Notes: generated by a model from the sequence alone, not told the origin. A stretch of 64,000 bases of DNA from Anaerolineaceae bacterium UBA700 (GCA_002298885.1 DBMK01000213.1:1-64000); one strand, 5' to 3'. Shown: positions 37,850-45,945, counted from the stretch's first letter. Made by a program: numbers and translations.

Positions 37850-39505
37850 TCAAGGGTAGGTCACTACCCAGGAGGCGGCAGCGTTGGTATACATCCAGTA
37901 GCCCCAACCGGGCGTCAGGCTGGAAAGCGAATTAATGAACGACGGAGCGTTGCGATCAAAATTTTTCCACGGAATTGCATCGCCGTTGTGGTAGGCGAAC
38001 ACCTGGTTGACCGGAGCCGGGACTGCGCCAGGCAGAGCTTTGGCTGATGCAGCCGGGAACCCCACCAGGTTCCAGCCGCCAGCCGTGGTGTACAGGTTGA
38101 TGGTGGTGCTGGTTGGAGCGGTGCCGGTCAAGGACAGCGTTACTGGGGCACCGGCGGTGATGTGAATCCAGAAGCCGTTGCGCTCATCCAACGCTGACAG
38201 GGTATTCACGAAATCCGGAACGTAAGGCGAATAAATCAGCCAGTTCTTCTGGCTGACAGCGGCATTCCAGACGTACACCTGGTCGTAGCTGCCGAAGACG
38301 CTCGACAGCACCTGGGAGATGGCAGTGGTGGAGGGGTGCAGGTTGAATGAGACCAGGTTCCAGCCGGGATTAAGCACAATTTCGAAGAAGTTGAAGTCGA
38401 GCTGGGTGATCTCACCAGAATGCCAGGGGGCGCTGGCCACCGCCTTGCCGCCCATCCAGAATGTAACCAGCTCTCCTTCAACGGCCCCTTCGCGGCCAGG
38501 TGTGCTGAGAACGTCACCGGGAACGATCATGGAGTAGGCCAGATTAACGCCATCTTGCACAACTACCGTATCTGCAATGGGCTGGCCCAAGCTGGGGATC
38601 CTGGCTTCGATCGGGGTGCCCAGGGCGGGCGGGGTGGGGAAGAAATGGATGCGGCCCCAGAAGGTGTGCGGCACCGGTGGCGGCTCCGTGGCGGAGGTGA
38701 AATCCAGCCGGGTGTGGGTGCCGGTGTGCCATTCGGCAGTGCCCAGGTCCGTACCGGCGATGCTGAAGGTGACCAGCTGGCCTTCCGCTGCGCCTTCGAT
38801 TTCAGGCGTGCTGGTATTGTCGCCCGGCACATCCAGGGCGTACACCAGGGTTGCGCCATCCAGCGCGATAGCGATGGATGCGATCGGGCTGGTCACGCCC
38901 GAAATCCTGGCCTCGATCAGTGCCCCGGGTTGGGGCGGGTTGGGGCTGATGTGGATCTCGCCGTAGAAGCTGGCCGGCAGCGGCGGCGGAGCCGCGGGCG
39001 TGGTCAGGTCGAACTGGGTATGGCTGCCAGTATGCCAGGGAGCAGCCCCCCCGCTGACCCCGCCGATGCTGAATGTAACCAACTCGCCTTCGACGGCGCC
39101 CTCAATTTCTGGCGTGCCAGAAATGTCGCCCGGCACGTCCAGGGCGTACACCAGGGTGGCGCCGTCCAAAACGACGGTGGTGGTGGCAATCGGGCCGGTT
39201 ACGCCAGCGACCCTGGCTTCAATGGACGCGCCGGGCTGTGGGCCTGGATCCATGTGAATTTCGCCGTAAAAGCTGGCGGGCATGGGTGGGGGACTGCTAT
39301 CCGCCAGGCTGTGGGCAGCGGCGGCGGGGGCAGGCAGCGAAAAGCCAGCCAGGAGCACGCTCGCCAGGACCAGCAGGCGCAGCAGGCCGCGCCCAACCCG
39401 CGAAAAGCTGGCTCTCTGTTTAGTACGGGCGCAAAGGTTCATTTTCACCCCCATGACAATCTCTGGTATGAATTCATGATGGTTCACTCGCTTTTTGCGG
39501 CTCAT
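37850..39505 (-). CDS. secreted protein with three FYG modules and WNLV end
   Basis: Three FYG modules in tandem (about 76-172, 173-275, 276-375), each with PASFYG or HTFWG, VPGD, EGAxEG and WH(T/S)G, followed by the WNLV module to the end (WVVTYP). It has no other domain, so it is the simplest WNLV protein. The farthest start overlaps the previous stop as ATGA (39505). A better start is the ATG about 20 codons in (MNLCARTKQ), which has GGGGGTG ahead and leads straight into a signal peptide ending PAAAA near residue 65 of the longer form. Probable structural or adhesive surface protein, co-transcribed with its neighbour. Confidence 0.78.
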   Translation of the reverse strand: MSRKKRVNHHEFIPEIVMGVKMNLCARTKQRASFSRVGRGLLRLLVLASVLLAGFSLPAPAAAAHSLADSSPPPMPASFYGEIHMDPGPQPGASIEARVAGVTGPIATTTVVLDGATLVYALDVPGDISGTPEIEGAVEGELVTFSIGGVSGGAAPWHTGSHTQFDLTTPAAPPPLPASFYGEIHISPNPPQPGALIEARISGVTSPIASIAIALDGATLVYALDVPGDNTSTPEIEGAAEGQLVTFSIAGTDLGTAEWHTGTHTRLDFTSATEPPPVPHTFWGRIHFFPTPPALGTPIEARIPSLGQPIADTVVVQDGVNLAYSMIVPGDVLSTPGREGAVEGELVTFWMGGKAVASAPWHSGEITQLDFNFFEIVLNPGWNLVSFNLHPSTTAISQVLSSVFGSYDQVYVWNAAVSQKNWLIYSPYVPDFVNTLSALDERNGFWIHITAGAPVTLSLTGTAPTSTTINLYTTAGGWNLVGFPAASAKALPGAVPAPVNQVFAYHNGDAIPWKNFDRNAPSFINSLSSLTPGWGYWMYTNAAASWVVTYP

Positions 39506-40389
39506 TCTTTACGGCGCGGCAGCAGCCAGACGGCGCCGCCCAGGATCACGATCACCACAATCGCCCCGACCAGCAGGATCGAGTCGGTTGAACCGGTCGT
39601 AGCGGCGCTTGCGGCGGGTGCAGCGGTGGGAGCGCCCTGATCTGTGCTTTCAGCTGCCTGGGTTGGGCCGGTAGGCTGGGAACTGCCCGCAGGATACGCC
39701 TGCGGGGCGGCCTGGATCGGCTGGACCTGGCTGGCGGTGGCGGTCAGGGATGCCGGTGTGGACAGGGCGCTGCCAGCCGGCGCGGTTGGGCTCAACTCCA
39801 TGCTGACGGATGTTGCAGTGGCAGCGGGCAAGGGGGAGCTGGAAGGCGCCGGCTGAGTGCTGGTGGCGGTGGCGGGCTGGCCTGGTTGGGCCGTGTAGGA
39901 GGGTCGCGTACTAGGTTGCATTGTTGGCTGAGACGTGGGCTGGGCCGTTGGCTGCACCGTGGGCTGGGTGGTTGGGGTTGCTGAGGGCAGCGGGGTGGGC
40001 AGGGGGTTGGCGGATGACGCCGTGAGATCAAGGGAGTTGCTGGTGCCGGAATGCCACACCCCGGTTTGGTCGGCGCGCACGCCGCCGATCTCGAAGGTGA
40101 TGACATCGTCCTCTTTGCCGCCCTCGATGGCGGGCGTGCTGGTGTCGTCGCCCGGTACGATCAGGCTATAAACCGAGCCGCCCTCATACATCAGGGTGGT
40201 GCCCGTCGCGTAAGCCGTGCCGTTGATCAAAGCCCGCACGGCGGTGCCGGCTGGCACCAGTTGGGTGTTAACCCGCACCTGCCCGTAAAAGCTGGCGGGC
40301 AGGGGCGGGAAGGCCAGGGCCGGCGTGATGAGCATGGCGCCGGCCAGGCAGGCTACAAAGAAAGAGGAGAAAAGGCGTTTTAATTGCAA
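39502..40389 (-). CDS. membrane-anchored FYG protein with Pro/Thr/Gln stalk
   Basis: 295 residues: signal peptide (1-26), FYG module (about 28-130, LPASFYGQVRVNT, VPGDDTSTPAIEGGKEDD, GVWHSGTS), a long low-complexity stalk (about 135-262) of Pro, Thr, Gln, Ser and Ala with repeated TxQPT-like units, and a C-terminal helix (about 266-288) followed by PRRKE. The stalk would hold the module away from the cell. The start is TTG with AAAGGAT ahead. Its stop overlaps the next gene's first ATG by four bases. Likely cell-surface display protein. Confidence 0.78.
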   Translation of the reverse strand: MQLKRLFSSFFVACLAGAMLITPALAFPPLPASFYGQVRVNTQLVPAGTAVRALINGTAYATGTTLMYEGGSVYSLIVPGDDTSTPAIEGGKEDDVITFEIGGVRADQTGVWHSGTSNSLDLTASSANPLPTPLPSATPTTQPTVQPTAQPTSQPTMQPSTRPSYTAQPGQPATATSTQPAPSSSPLPAATATSVSMELSPTAPAGSALSTPASLTATASQVQPIQAAPQAYPAGSSQPTGPTQAAESTDQGAPTAAPAASAATTGSTDSILLVGAIVVIVILGGAVWLLPRRKE

Positions 40390-40422
40390 GCGATAATCCT
40401 TTTGGTAAACAGGTTGCGGTTG

Positions 40423-40457
40423 CGCCAGGGAGAACCCGGGGAGGGCTCTCCCTGGCG
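40423..40457 (-). terminator. intergenic hairpin
   Basis: CGCCAGGGAGA pairs perfectly with TCTCCCTGGCG, with a further 3-bp stem after one mismatch. A TTTTT run follows on the plus strand only, so it looks like a terminator facing the opposite way or a processing hairpin between the two minus-strand genes. Confidence 0.45.
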
Positions 40458-40480
40458 TTTTTGGTGGTCAAACAGCAGGC

Positions 40481-42370
40481 TTACGGATAAGTTACCGTCC
40501 AGCTGCCGCCATCCACCGCGGTGTACACCCAGTAGCCCCAGCCTGGATCGAGGGATGTCAGGTCGTAGGACCAGGAGGGTGCGCCGGCGTCGTACAGTTT
40601 CCAGGGATCGGATACGTCGCTGGCATGGTAGGCGAAGGCCAGGTTAATGCCCGACCCGGCGAAAACACCCGGCATCACTTTATTGTCCCTGGCAGGATAG
40701 CCAACCAGGTTCCAGTTGCCGGCGTGGTTGTGGAGGGCAATGGTGGTGGTGGTTGGTTGATTGCCAACCACGTCCAGGATTGCCGGAGCAGTCATGTGGA
40801 TCCAAAAGCCAGTTTGGTCCGTCAGATCCGTAAGTGAATTTCCGAAAGGAACTCCGCGAGTGAATCCCAGCCAGTTACCAACGCCAGAGTGACCACCTGT
40901 AGCATCCCAGGCGAAGACCTGGTCGAAATTAGTAGATAAGCCAGCTAACACGTCTTCAATCTTCGTATCCACAAGACCCGTTGCAGGGTTCGTCGGGATC
41001 AGGTTGAACGAAACCAGGTTCCAGCCGGTGACCAGCGGGATGCTGTGCTTGGCATAAATGACCAGCGTGTCGCTGGCTGAGCCGGAGTAGTTGGGGTCGG
41101 TAATGGTGGCGACGACTGCATAGCTGCCAGGGTCGGTCGGAGCGGTTGGCGAGCCGCCGTAGGTGATGCTTACCGACAGACCATCCGGAACGGTGGTGAC
41201 GGTAGCAGATTTAGGCGTGCCGTCGAAGACGTAAGAGAGGTTGCTCAGGGTTACGGTGGCGGCGGCCTGGGTGATGGTGATGGTGGCTGAACCAGTACTG
41301 CCGTAGTGGTTGTCATCACCTGCGAAGGTATAGCTGGCAGAGCAGGGGGTATCGGCCACATTCACCGGAGCGGTAGAGCAAGAATAAACCGGTGCTGGTG
41401 TCAGGCTCAGTCCGCCCGCACCAGTCACAGCGACGGTGGCTGGATGCGGCAGGCCATCGTACTCAAACATTCCGCCGCCGGAAACGAGGGTTGAAGAAGT
41501 TGCCTTGTCGATCACCAGCGTATCAGAAACCGAACCGGAGTAGTTGGGGTCGGTGATGGTGGCGACGACCGCATAGCTGCCAGCAGCAGTCGGAGCGGTG
41601 GTTGAACCAGCATAAGTAACGCTCACGGTCAAGCCAGCTGGAACGGTGGTAACAGTGGCAGCCTTAGGGGCACCGTCATAAGTTTGGTTCAAATCATCGA
41701 GAGTCACGGTCGCAGTGGCTTTTCCCACTGTTACTTCAACCGTTGCAGTTCCCACTCCCCCTTGACCATCGGTCACCTGCAAACCAACAATGTGTGTTCC
41801 AACGGATGTCCAGGTGTTGCTGACGGATTTGCCAGCGGTTTCGTAAGTGCCATTATGATCTAAATCCCACATGAACCCGGTGCTGTCACTGACATCGTTT
41901 CCCAAGTCATTGGCAGATGCGGTCAGAGTGACAGGGACCCCATACGTTCCAGTGTACGGTCCGCCAGGGAGGGCCTGCGGCGGGTGGAGATTCTTGCTGA
42001 TGTTCGTGCCGCTAGACCAGGTTGCATTGGTCAGGACTACCCGCCCGTTGATCTTGAAGGTGAGCGGTTTGCCCGCATCCGTAGCAATGACGCCGGGCAC
42101 ATTGATGACGTATCCAAGGGGGGGAGTCTCCCCGGTGGCTACGATTTTTGTAGACGCAGATATGCCAGCGCCTTCGACAACCAGGGTAGTGTCAACTGCA
42201 GGCTCGCCGTCCCCGGTGACAAATTGGACGTAGCCATAAAAGTTGGATGGCAGGTCCGGGGCGTCTGCGCGGACATTGACGGCCCCCGCAAGCGATGTAA
42301 TCGCCACCATAGCCAGGATGGCCAGGGTCAATCCAATCCGATAGTAATTTTTGGTTCGTGTACTGTTCAT
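40481..42370 (-). CDS. secreted MBG/PKD-domain protein with WNLV end
   Basis: 629 residues: signal peptide (1-35, VRA), a divergent FYG module (about 38-135), a PKD-like domain (about 140-215, WDLDHNGTYE), then three MBG/YDG-type repeats (about 216-290, 291-370, 371-445) with the pattern Y-D-G-x-P-K-x-A-T-V and DPNYSGS. The WNLV module runs to the end (WTVTYP). No catalytic motif. It is the first gene of the secretome, preceded by a 230-base leader; AAGGAG precedes the ATG. Probable adhesin or matrix component, since MBG repeats are common in bacterial adhesins. Confidence 0.8.
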   Translation of the reverse strand: MNSTRTKNYYRIGLTLAILAMVAITSLAGAVNVRADAPDLPSNFYGYVQFVTGDGEPAVDTTLVVEGAGISASTKIVATGETPPLGYVINVPGVIATDAGKPLTFKINGRVVLTNATWSSGTNISKNLHPPQALPGGPYTGTYGVPVTLTASANDLGNDVSDSTGFMWDLDHNGTYETAGKSVSNTWTSVGTHIVGLQVTDGQGGVGTATVEVTVGKATATVTLDDLNQTYDGAPKAATVTTVPAGLTVSVTYAGSTTAPTAAGSYAVVATITDPNYSGSVSDTLVIDKATSSTLVSGGGMFEYDGLPHPATVAVTGAGGLSLTPAPVYSCSTAPVNVADTPCSASYTFAGDDNHYGSTGSATITITQAAATVTLSNLSYVFDGTPKSATVTTVPDGLSVSITYGGSPTAPTDPGSYAVVATITDPNYSGSASDTLVIYAKHSIPLVTGWNLVSFNLIPTNPATGLVDTKIEDVLAGLSTNFDQVFAWDATGGHSGVGNWLGFTRGVPFGNSLTDLTDQTGFWIHMTAPAILDVVGNQPTTTTIALHNHAGNWNLVGYPARDNKVMPGVFAGSGINLAFAYHASDVSDPWKLYDAGAPSWSYDLTSLDPGWGYWVYTAVDGGSWTVTYP

Positions 42371-42600
42371 GAGAGTTCTCCTTGGATGAATGGAAAGATT
42401 TCGCCTGGAAAAGCGTCCGAATGCTGCATATAGGCGATCGAGCCAGGCAGTTGGCTTACTTGCGGCAAGGTCCTAATTTTGTCCATACACCTCCCCTGGT
42501 TAAGACAAAATTTTTTTTATTGATTAGGGTCAGTAAGTCAATCTACTCAGATACTTTCTAATGATCTACATCTATTTTGTAAAATTTCCCCGAATGGCAG
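42371..42600 (-). promoter_or_regulatory. leader region ahead of the secretome
   Basis: Gene-free spacer between the PilZ stop and the first secretome gene. On the minus strand it contains AGCCA-ACTGCC-TGGCT and a larger CCTGG/CCAGG pairing close to the start codon, so the 5' leader may fold. No known riboswitch consensus could be matched. The cluster's main promoter should lie here or further upstream, but no clear -35/-10 pair was recognised. Confidence 0.3.
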
Positions 42601-42939
42601 CTAGAGATACTTATATCCATCGAATTTGATCGCCAGGCCAGAAACACCGTCCGACTGCGGCTCGAGGCGTACCACCGTCCCATTGGCAGACAGGCTGGAT
42701 GTCCCCCAGCGTAGAGACCCGGTAGGCAGAGCGATGCGCACGTGTAAAATTTCGCCCGGCGGGATGGAACGCTGGACGAGTATATAGATTCCGCCCGTGC
42801 TCAAATTGATGACGCGACCATTTTCCTCAAATTTCTTTCCTTGGGGATCGCGACCGTGCACGAGCGCCGGGTAATCACAATGAATCCTGGGTTTGGTCCG
42901 TCTTTCAAGAAAAGGGGCTTTTTTCCCGTTTTGTAGCAT
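42601..42939 (-). CDS. PilZ-domain cyclic-di-GMP binding protein
   Basis: A 112-residue single-domain PilZ protein. Both parts of the nucleotide-binding signature are present: RTKPR (RxxxR) near residue 15 and NLSTGG (N/DxSxxG) near residue 45. It is therefore expected to bind cyclic-di-GMP and to switch partners in motility, polysaccharide output or secretion. It lies just upstream of the secretome on the same strand, which suggests, without proving, a role in controlling it. GAGGA precedes the ATG. Length is normal for a stand-alone PilZ. Confidence 0.85.
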   Translation of the reverse strand: MLQNGKKAPFLERRTKPRIHCDYPALVHGRDPQGKKFEENGRVINLSTGGIYILVQRSIPPGEILHVRIALPTGSLRWGTSSLSANGTVVRLEPQSDGVSGLAIKFDGYKYL

Positions 42940-43090
42940 CCAGTCCTCTTTTCCCCGCCTTACCTCTGGAAGTTTGATGATGTCTGTGTTTTTGATTGTA
43001 TTAGAAATAGATTAAGAATAAATCGTTGATTTAGATTGTCTTTTATCCTTACATCGGTCCATTAAAATGGATATTTTTTTGCGATAATCC

Positions 43091-43128
43091 GCCTATTGAA
43101 ATGGCACAATTGTGCCATTTCAATAGGC
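43091..43128. promoter_or_regulatory. perfect 38-bp palindrome
   Basis: GCCTATTGAAATGGCACAA is followed directly by its exact reverse complement, with no loop. It sits about 150 bases upstream of the PilZ gene and about 55 bases past the response-regulator terminator. Arms of 19 bp without a spacer fit a dimeric or tetrameric operator better than an RNA terminator, but either is possible. Confidence 0.6.
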
Positions 43129-43180
43129 AGATGATTACTCTGGAATCATTCACAAGGGGATGGTTTTTAGAACAAAGGAA

Positions 43181-43226
43181 TAAAAAACGTGGTTTTGCAG
43201 CGTACGCCGCAAAACCACATTTTTTG
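43181..43226 (-). terminator. terminator of the response regulator gene
   Basis: A 20-bp stem with a GTAC loop lies just after the stop. Read as minus-strand RNA, the two imperfect positions are G-U pairs; read as plus-strand RNA they would be A-C mismatches, so the hairpin belongs to the minus strand. A run of six T follows in that direction. Typical intrinsic terminator. Confidence 0.8.
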
Positions 43227-43242
43227 AATGTTTATTGTCTGG

Positions 43243-43926
43243 TCAGGCTGCCATCTTGGTCAGGCCGATGCGATGGGCCAGGACCAGCAGCTCCAGCCGG
43301 TCGGATACCCCCATTTTGCTGTAAATTGAAGTCAGGTGGTGGCGAACAGTCGTCTCGCGTATGAAGAGCTGCTGGGCAATCTGCTGGTTCTTCAGCCCGC
43401 GGCCGATCAGCTGGACCACCTGCCGCTCTCGGACGCTGAGTTGGTCGATCAACACCTTTTCAGGGTCAGCCGCGTAGTCCTGTGGCGCACGCGCGATACT
43501 GGTAACCAGGTTAGCGATCAAAGAACGTTCGATCCACACTTCGCCGGCGTAAATCTTGCGGATGGCCTTTAACAATACTTCTGGTGGCTGGGTCTTGAGA
43601 ACAATCCCCAATACCCCATTTCGGACTGCCTGGAGATATATTTCGTTGTCATCGGAGGCTGTTACAAGGATCATGCAGGCTGCGGGCCAGCATTTGATCA
43701 AATCTGGAATCACCTCCACGCTCAGGCCGCTGGATGGGTTTAATTCGAACAGGATTATGTCTGGCTTTTTGGAAGCGATCAGCTCCAGTCCTTCGTTTGG
43801 ATTGCCAGCTTCTCCCACCACGCTCAAATCCGGTTGGGTTTCGATAATATGTTTTAAGCCAGCGCGTACCAACGTCTGGTTGTCTAAAATGACAATTTCG
43901 ATTTTGTTATGGTTTGAATCGATCAT
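43243..43926 (-). CDS. NarL/LuxR-type response regulator, Asp to Glu receiver
   Basis: 227 residues: an N-terminal receiver domain (about 8-125) and a C-terminal LuxR-type helix-turn-helix (about 160-222, LSVRERQVVQLIGRGLKNQQIAQQL). At the usual phospho-acceptor site the strand reads PDIILFELNPSSG, so the Asp is replaced by Glu. Only one acid of the usual pair remains (VILDN). The conserved Lys (LKTQPPE) and Ser/Thr (LVTAS) are kept. Family knowledge says such receivers cannot be phosphorylated normally and may be locked active or sense otherwise. No sensor kinase is nearby. It is a candidate regulator of the PilZ gene and secretome downstream. Confidence 0.88.
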   Translation of the reverse strand: MIDSNHNKIEIVILDNQTLVRAGLKHIIETQPDLSVVGEAGNPNEGLELIASKKPDIILFELNPSSGLSVEVIPDLIKCWPAACMILVTASDDNEIYLQAVRNGVLGIVLKTQPPEVLLKAIRKIYAGEVWIERSLIANLVTSIARAPQDYAADPEKVLIDQLSVRERQVVQLIGRGLKNQQIAQQLFIRETTVRHHLTSIYSKMGVSDRLELLVLAHRIGLTKMAA

Positions 43927-44758
43927 ATCCGGAATTCAATGACCCCAATGGGTGGCCTACCCAGTTTCCGAATCTACATTAAAAAAACTACACAAGAATA
44001 TTCTATTGGTAAATCAATTATATCGATTTTTACCTTTTAAGGTAGTTAGTTAAGTAACTACTCCTGGCAGTCAAAACTTATCACTAGTTATCAAAAAAGT
44101 TTCTAGACTTTGAAATTCGCGAGACGGCCACAACAGCTTGTAATTGAACCTACCAGATTTTTTCCCATAAAGTAGTAACTTGAATTAAAAGAATTTGCAC
44201 ATTATGATTTTCGAATAGTCTAGCGGGGAATGGATTTACCTTAAGGTCATGCAAAGAGCTTAGCTGTGCGCTAAATCTGTCGAATGAAATTGAAAGGCGG
44301 GATGGAATTATGTCACCGCAAGCAGTTGCTGATCCGGATGAAATCGAGCGTTTTGCCAGACCTTGCGCTCGATTCGCGTTTTCGACCCGGTCTCCGAGCA
44401 GAATAACGCGATTCTGTAAAAGAAAACCGCCGCCTTGGGCCGGCTTTTTCCGGGATCTTCCGCAGCCTGGCGATGCAAGCTCCCCCGGATCAGCGCAGCA
44501 CGCTCCTGTCTGCTTTTTACCTGATCATCTATCTTGCCTTCGGCAAGATAGACAGTAATTGCTGGGATTTTGGTCGCTCGCTTTGGCTTGATCAATACAA
44601 CTTATGGGCTGGTTGTAATGGTTTTTGCCACCGTCACGCTGATTTCGGTTTCCCGCCGCAGGCGAATGTTAGTCACCAGCTAGCTGGGTGAGGATCTGAG
44701 CGACAGCCCGGCTTCTTCCTTTGATCAAAAGCAGGAATCGAGTCTCACCGGCTTTTGT
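43927..44758. other. long intergenic, partly decayed region
   Basis: About 830 bases without a supported gene. The part near the response regulator (43950-44230) is A/T-rich and probably holds its promoter; a TATAAT-like box and an inverted repeat (GTAGTTA-gttaag-TAACTAC at 44042-44061) are visible. Further on there is a perfect 11-bp hairpin at 44528-44552 and a GCCG/CGGC hairpin with flanking A and T runs near 44418-44449. The short frames across these hairpins have no recognisable domain. Confidence 0.4.
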
Positions 44759-45547
44759 CTACTCGTCAGCCTGGCAGCACTTGACAACCGCATCGAGGGA
44801 TCGCGCCAATGCTGCCGGCTCCTTGAGTGGGAGCAGATGGGTATTGTCCAACCAGGAAACAGCGGTCTTTGAGGATGCCTGGGTCAGCTGCTCCCCACCA
44901 GCCCGCCACAAGGCATTGTTTCGCTCGGCGGGCTCCCCCTTTTCCCCGGCGCTTTTCGTTGCTAGAACCAGCTCGACGGGACAATCCAGCCGCTCCTAGG
45001 CTGAAAGAAGCTGCTCGCGGCGTTTATTGAGTTCGATGGTTAGCGCGGCGTACTCGGAAGGCGTGAGGCGGTAGCCCATGCCAGCCAAATTCAACAGCAA
45101 CGACTCGATGCGCATGACAGGCGTGTTGAGCCGGCGCCGAAGATCCTCGGGATCAACGACGAGATTGACGGGCACAGCACCGTCGATGAGAAACAGCCCG
45201 GCTGCTTTCCCCGGATGGCTGGATGCGTACCAGACAGCCAGGTCGGCTCCCAGAGACCAGCCAACTAGAATCGGTCAGTTGCCAGCGACCCTGTCTATCA
45301 TGGTCTCCGTATCTGTCAGGAAGCCCTCCAAGGAGGTGTTTGGCGAGGCGGTGCTCTTCCCGTGGTTACGGAAATCAAAGGTTACGAGCCGATATTGTCC
45401 CTCGAGAGCGCCAATGATTCGATTCCAGGATGCTTGGATTGCCCCGCCTCCGTTAAGGAACAGGAGTGTCTGCCCCTGGACGGTTTCGCTGACCGCCAAA
45501 TGAACATCTTCGTTTTGCACCTTGTAGTGTTTTCTTAGTGTGTTCAT
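44759..45547 (-). pseudogene. alpha/beta hydrolase with two in-frame stops
   Basis: Reading through two stops gives one continuous 262-residue alpha/beta hydrolase. It begins MNTLRKHYKVQ and has an oxyanion region FLNGGG and HGKS. A TGA follows ...DRVAGN, then PILVGWSLG with the nucleophile elbow GxSxG. A TAG (44996-44998) precedes ERLDCPVELVLATK and the late catalytic-type His in DNTHLLPLKEP. Both stops are single-base changes from likely Trp and Gln codons. The frame is otherwise intact from 45547 to 44759, so loss is recent, or the stops are read through. It follows a decayed TetR gene, which would have been its regulator. Confidence 0.75.
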
Positions 45548-45572
45548 GCGCTTGCACCTCTAATGATTTACC

Positions 45573-45929
45573 TCAAAATAAGCTTTGGAACAAGGCGTGC
45601 AATCCAAAATCAAACTCGCGATCGACATTCCACCGGGCAAATTCTGACAGCAAAGCGTAGAGCGACGGGTATTGTTCGGCCGGAAATTGCTGCCACACCA
45701 TTGGGCTATTTGGCCCGCGGTCCAGATTCACTACCGGCGTCGGCCCCGCCTCGATCCAGGTATGCCCGACCACAAATGCCACGCGACATTGAATTGTTTA
45801 GATCGCCTCAACGCCTAGTATGGCTCCAAGCCTGCGCATGCTGAAGCCTTCCAGGCCCTCTCGTTCGGTCAGGCCTAAGGCCGTTTCCAGCTCCCGCTGG
45901 CGGGTGAGGGGTTAACCAATTTTCGGCAT
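45573..45929 (-). pseudogene. decayed TetR-family regulator
   Basis: A single frame holds a TetR-type N-terminal helix-turn-helix (ALGLTEREGLEGFSMRRLGAILGVEA) cut by a TAA near its start and another after the recognition helix. It jumps directly to what looks like a TetR C-terminal end (PTPVVNLDRGP to FDFGLHALFQSLF). The middle of the ligand domain is missing: about 118 residues remain of the usual ~200. It lies 25 bases before the hydrolase pseudogene and beside an operator-like palindrome. Both genes appear to have died together. Confidence 0.65.
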
Positions 45930-45945
45930 TTTCCTGGCCTCACTT

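Noticed and set aside
5218..42370. CRISPR array or phage tail-fibre module
   Set aside because: Repeats are long, coding and divergent, with signal peptides on each gene. There is no short spaced repeat and no phage structural gene.
42371..42600. cyclic-di-GMP riboswitch in the secretome leader
   Set aside because: The idea fits the PilZ neighbour, but the conserved GEMM core could not be matched in the sequence; only simple hairpins are seen.
43091..43128. sigma-54 promoter (TGGCAC within the palindrome)
   Set aside because: TGGCAC is present, but the TTGCW element at the right distance is absent; the match comes from the palindrome itself.
44308..44595. 95-codon minus-strand frame
   Set aside because: It spans two inverted repeats and shows no family likeness or start signal. 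It could be a remnant but cannot be supported.
44766..44984. 72-codon frame inside the hydrolase pseudogene
   Set aside because: Out of frame with the hydrolase, whose own frame reads through with conserved motifs.
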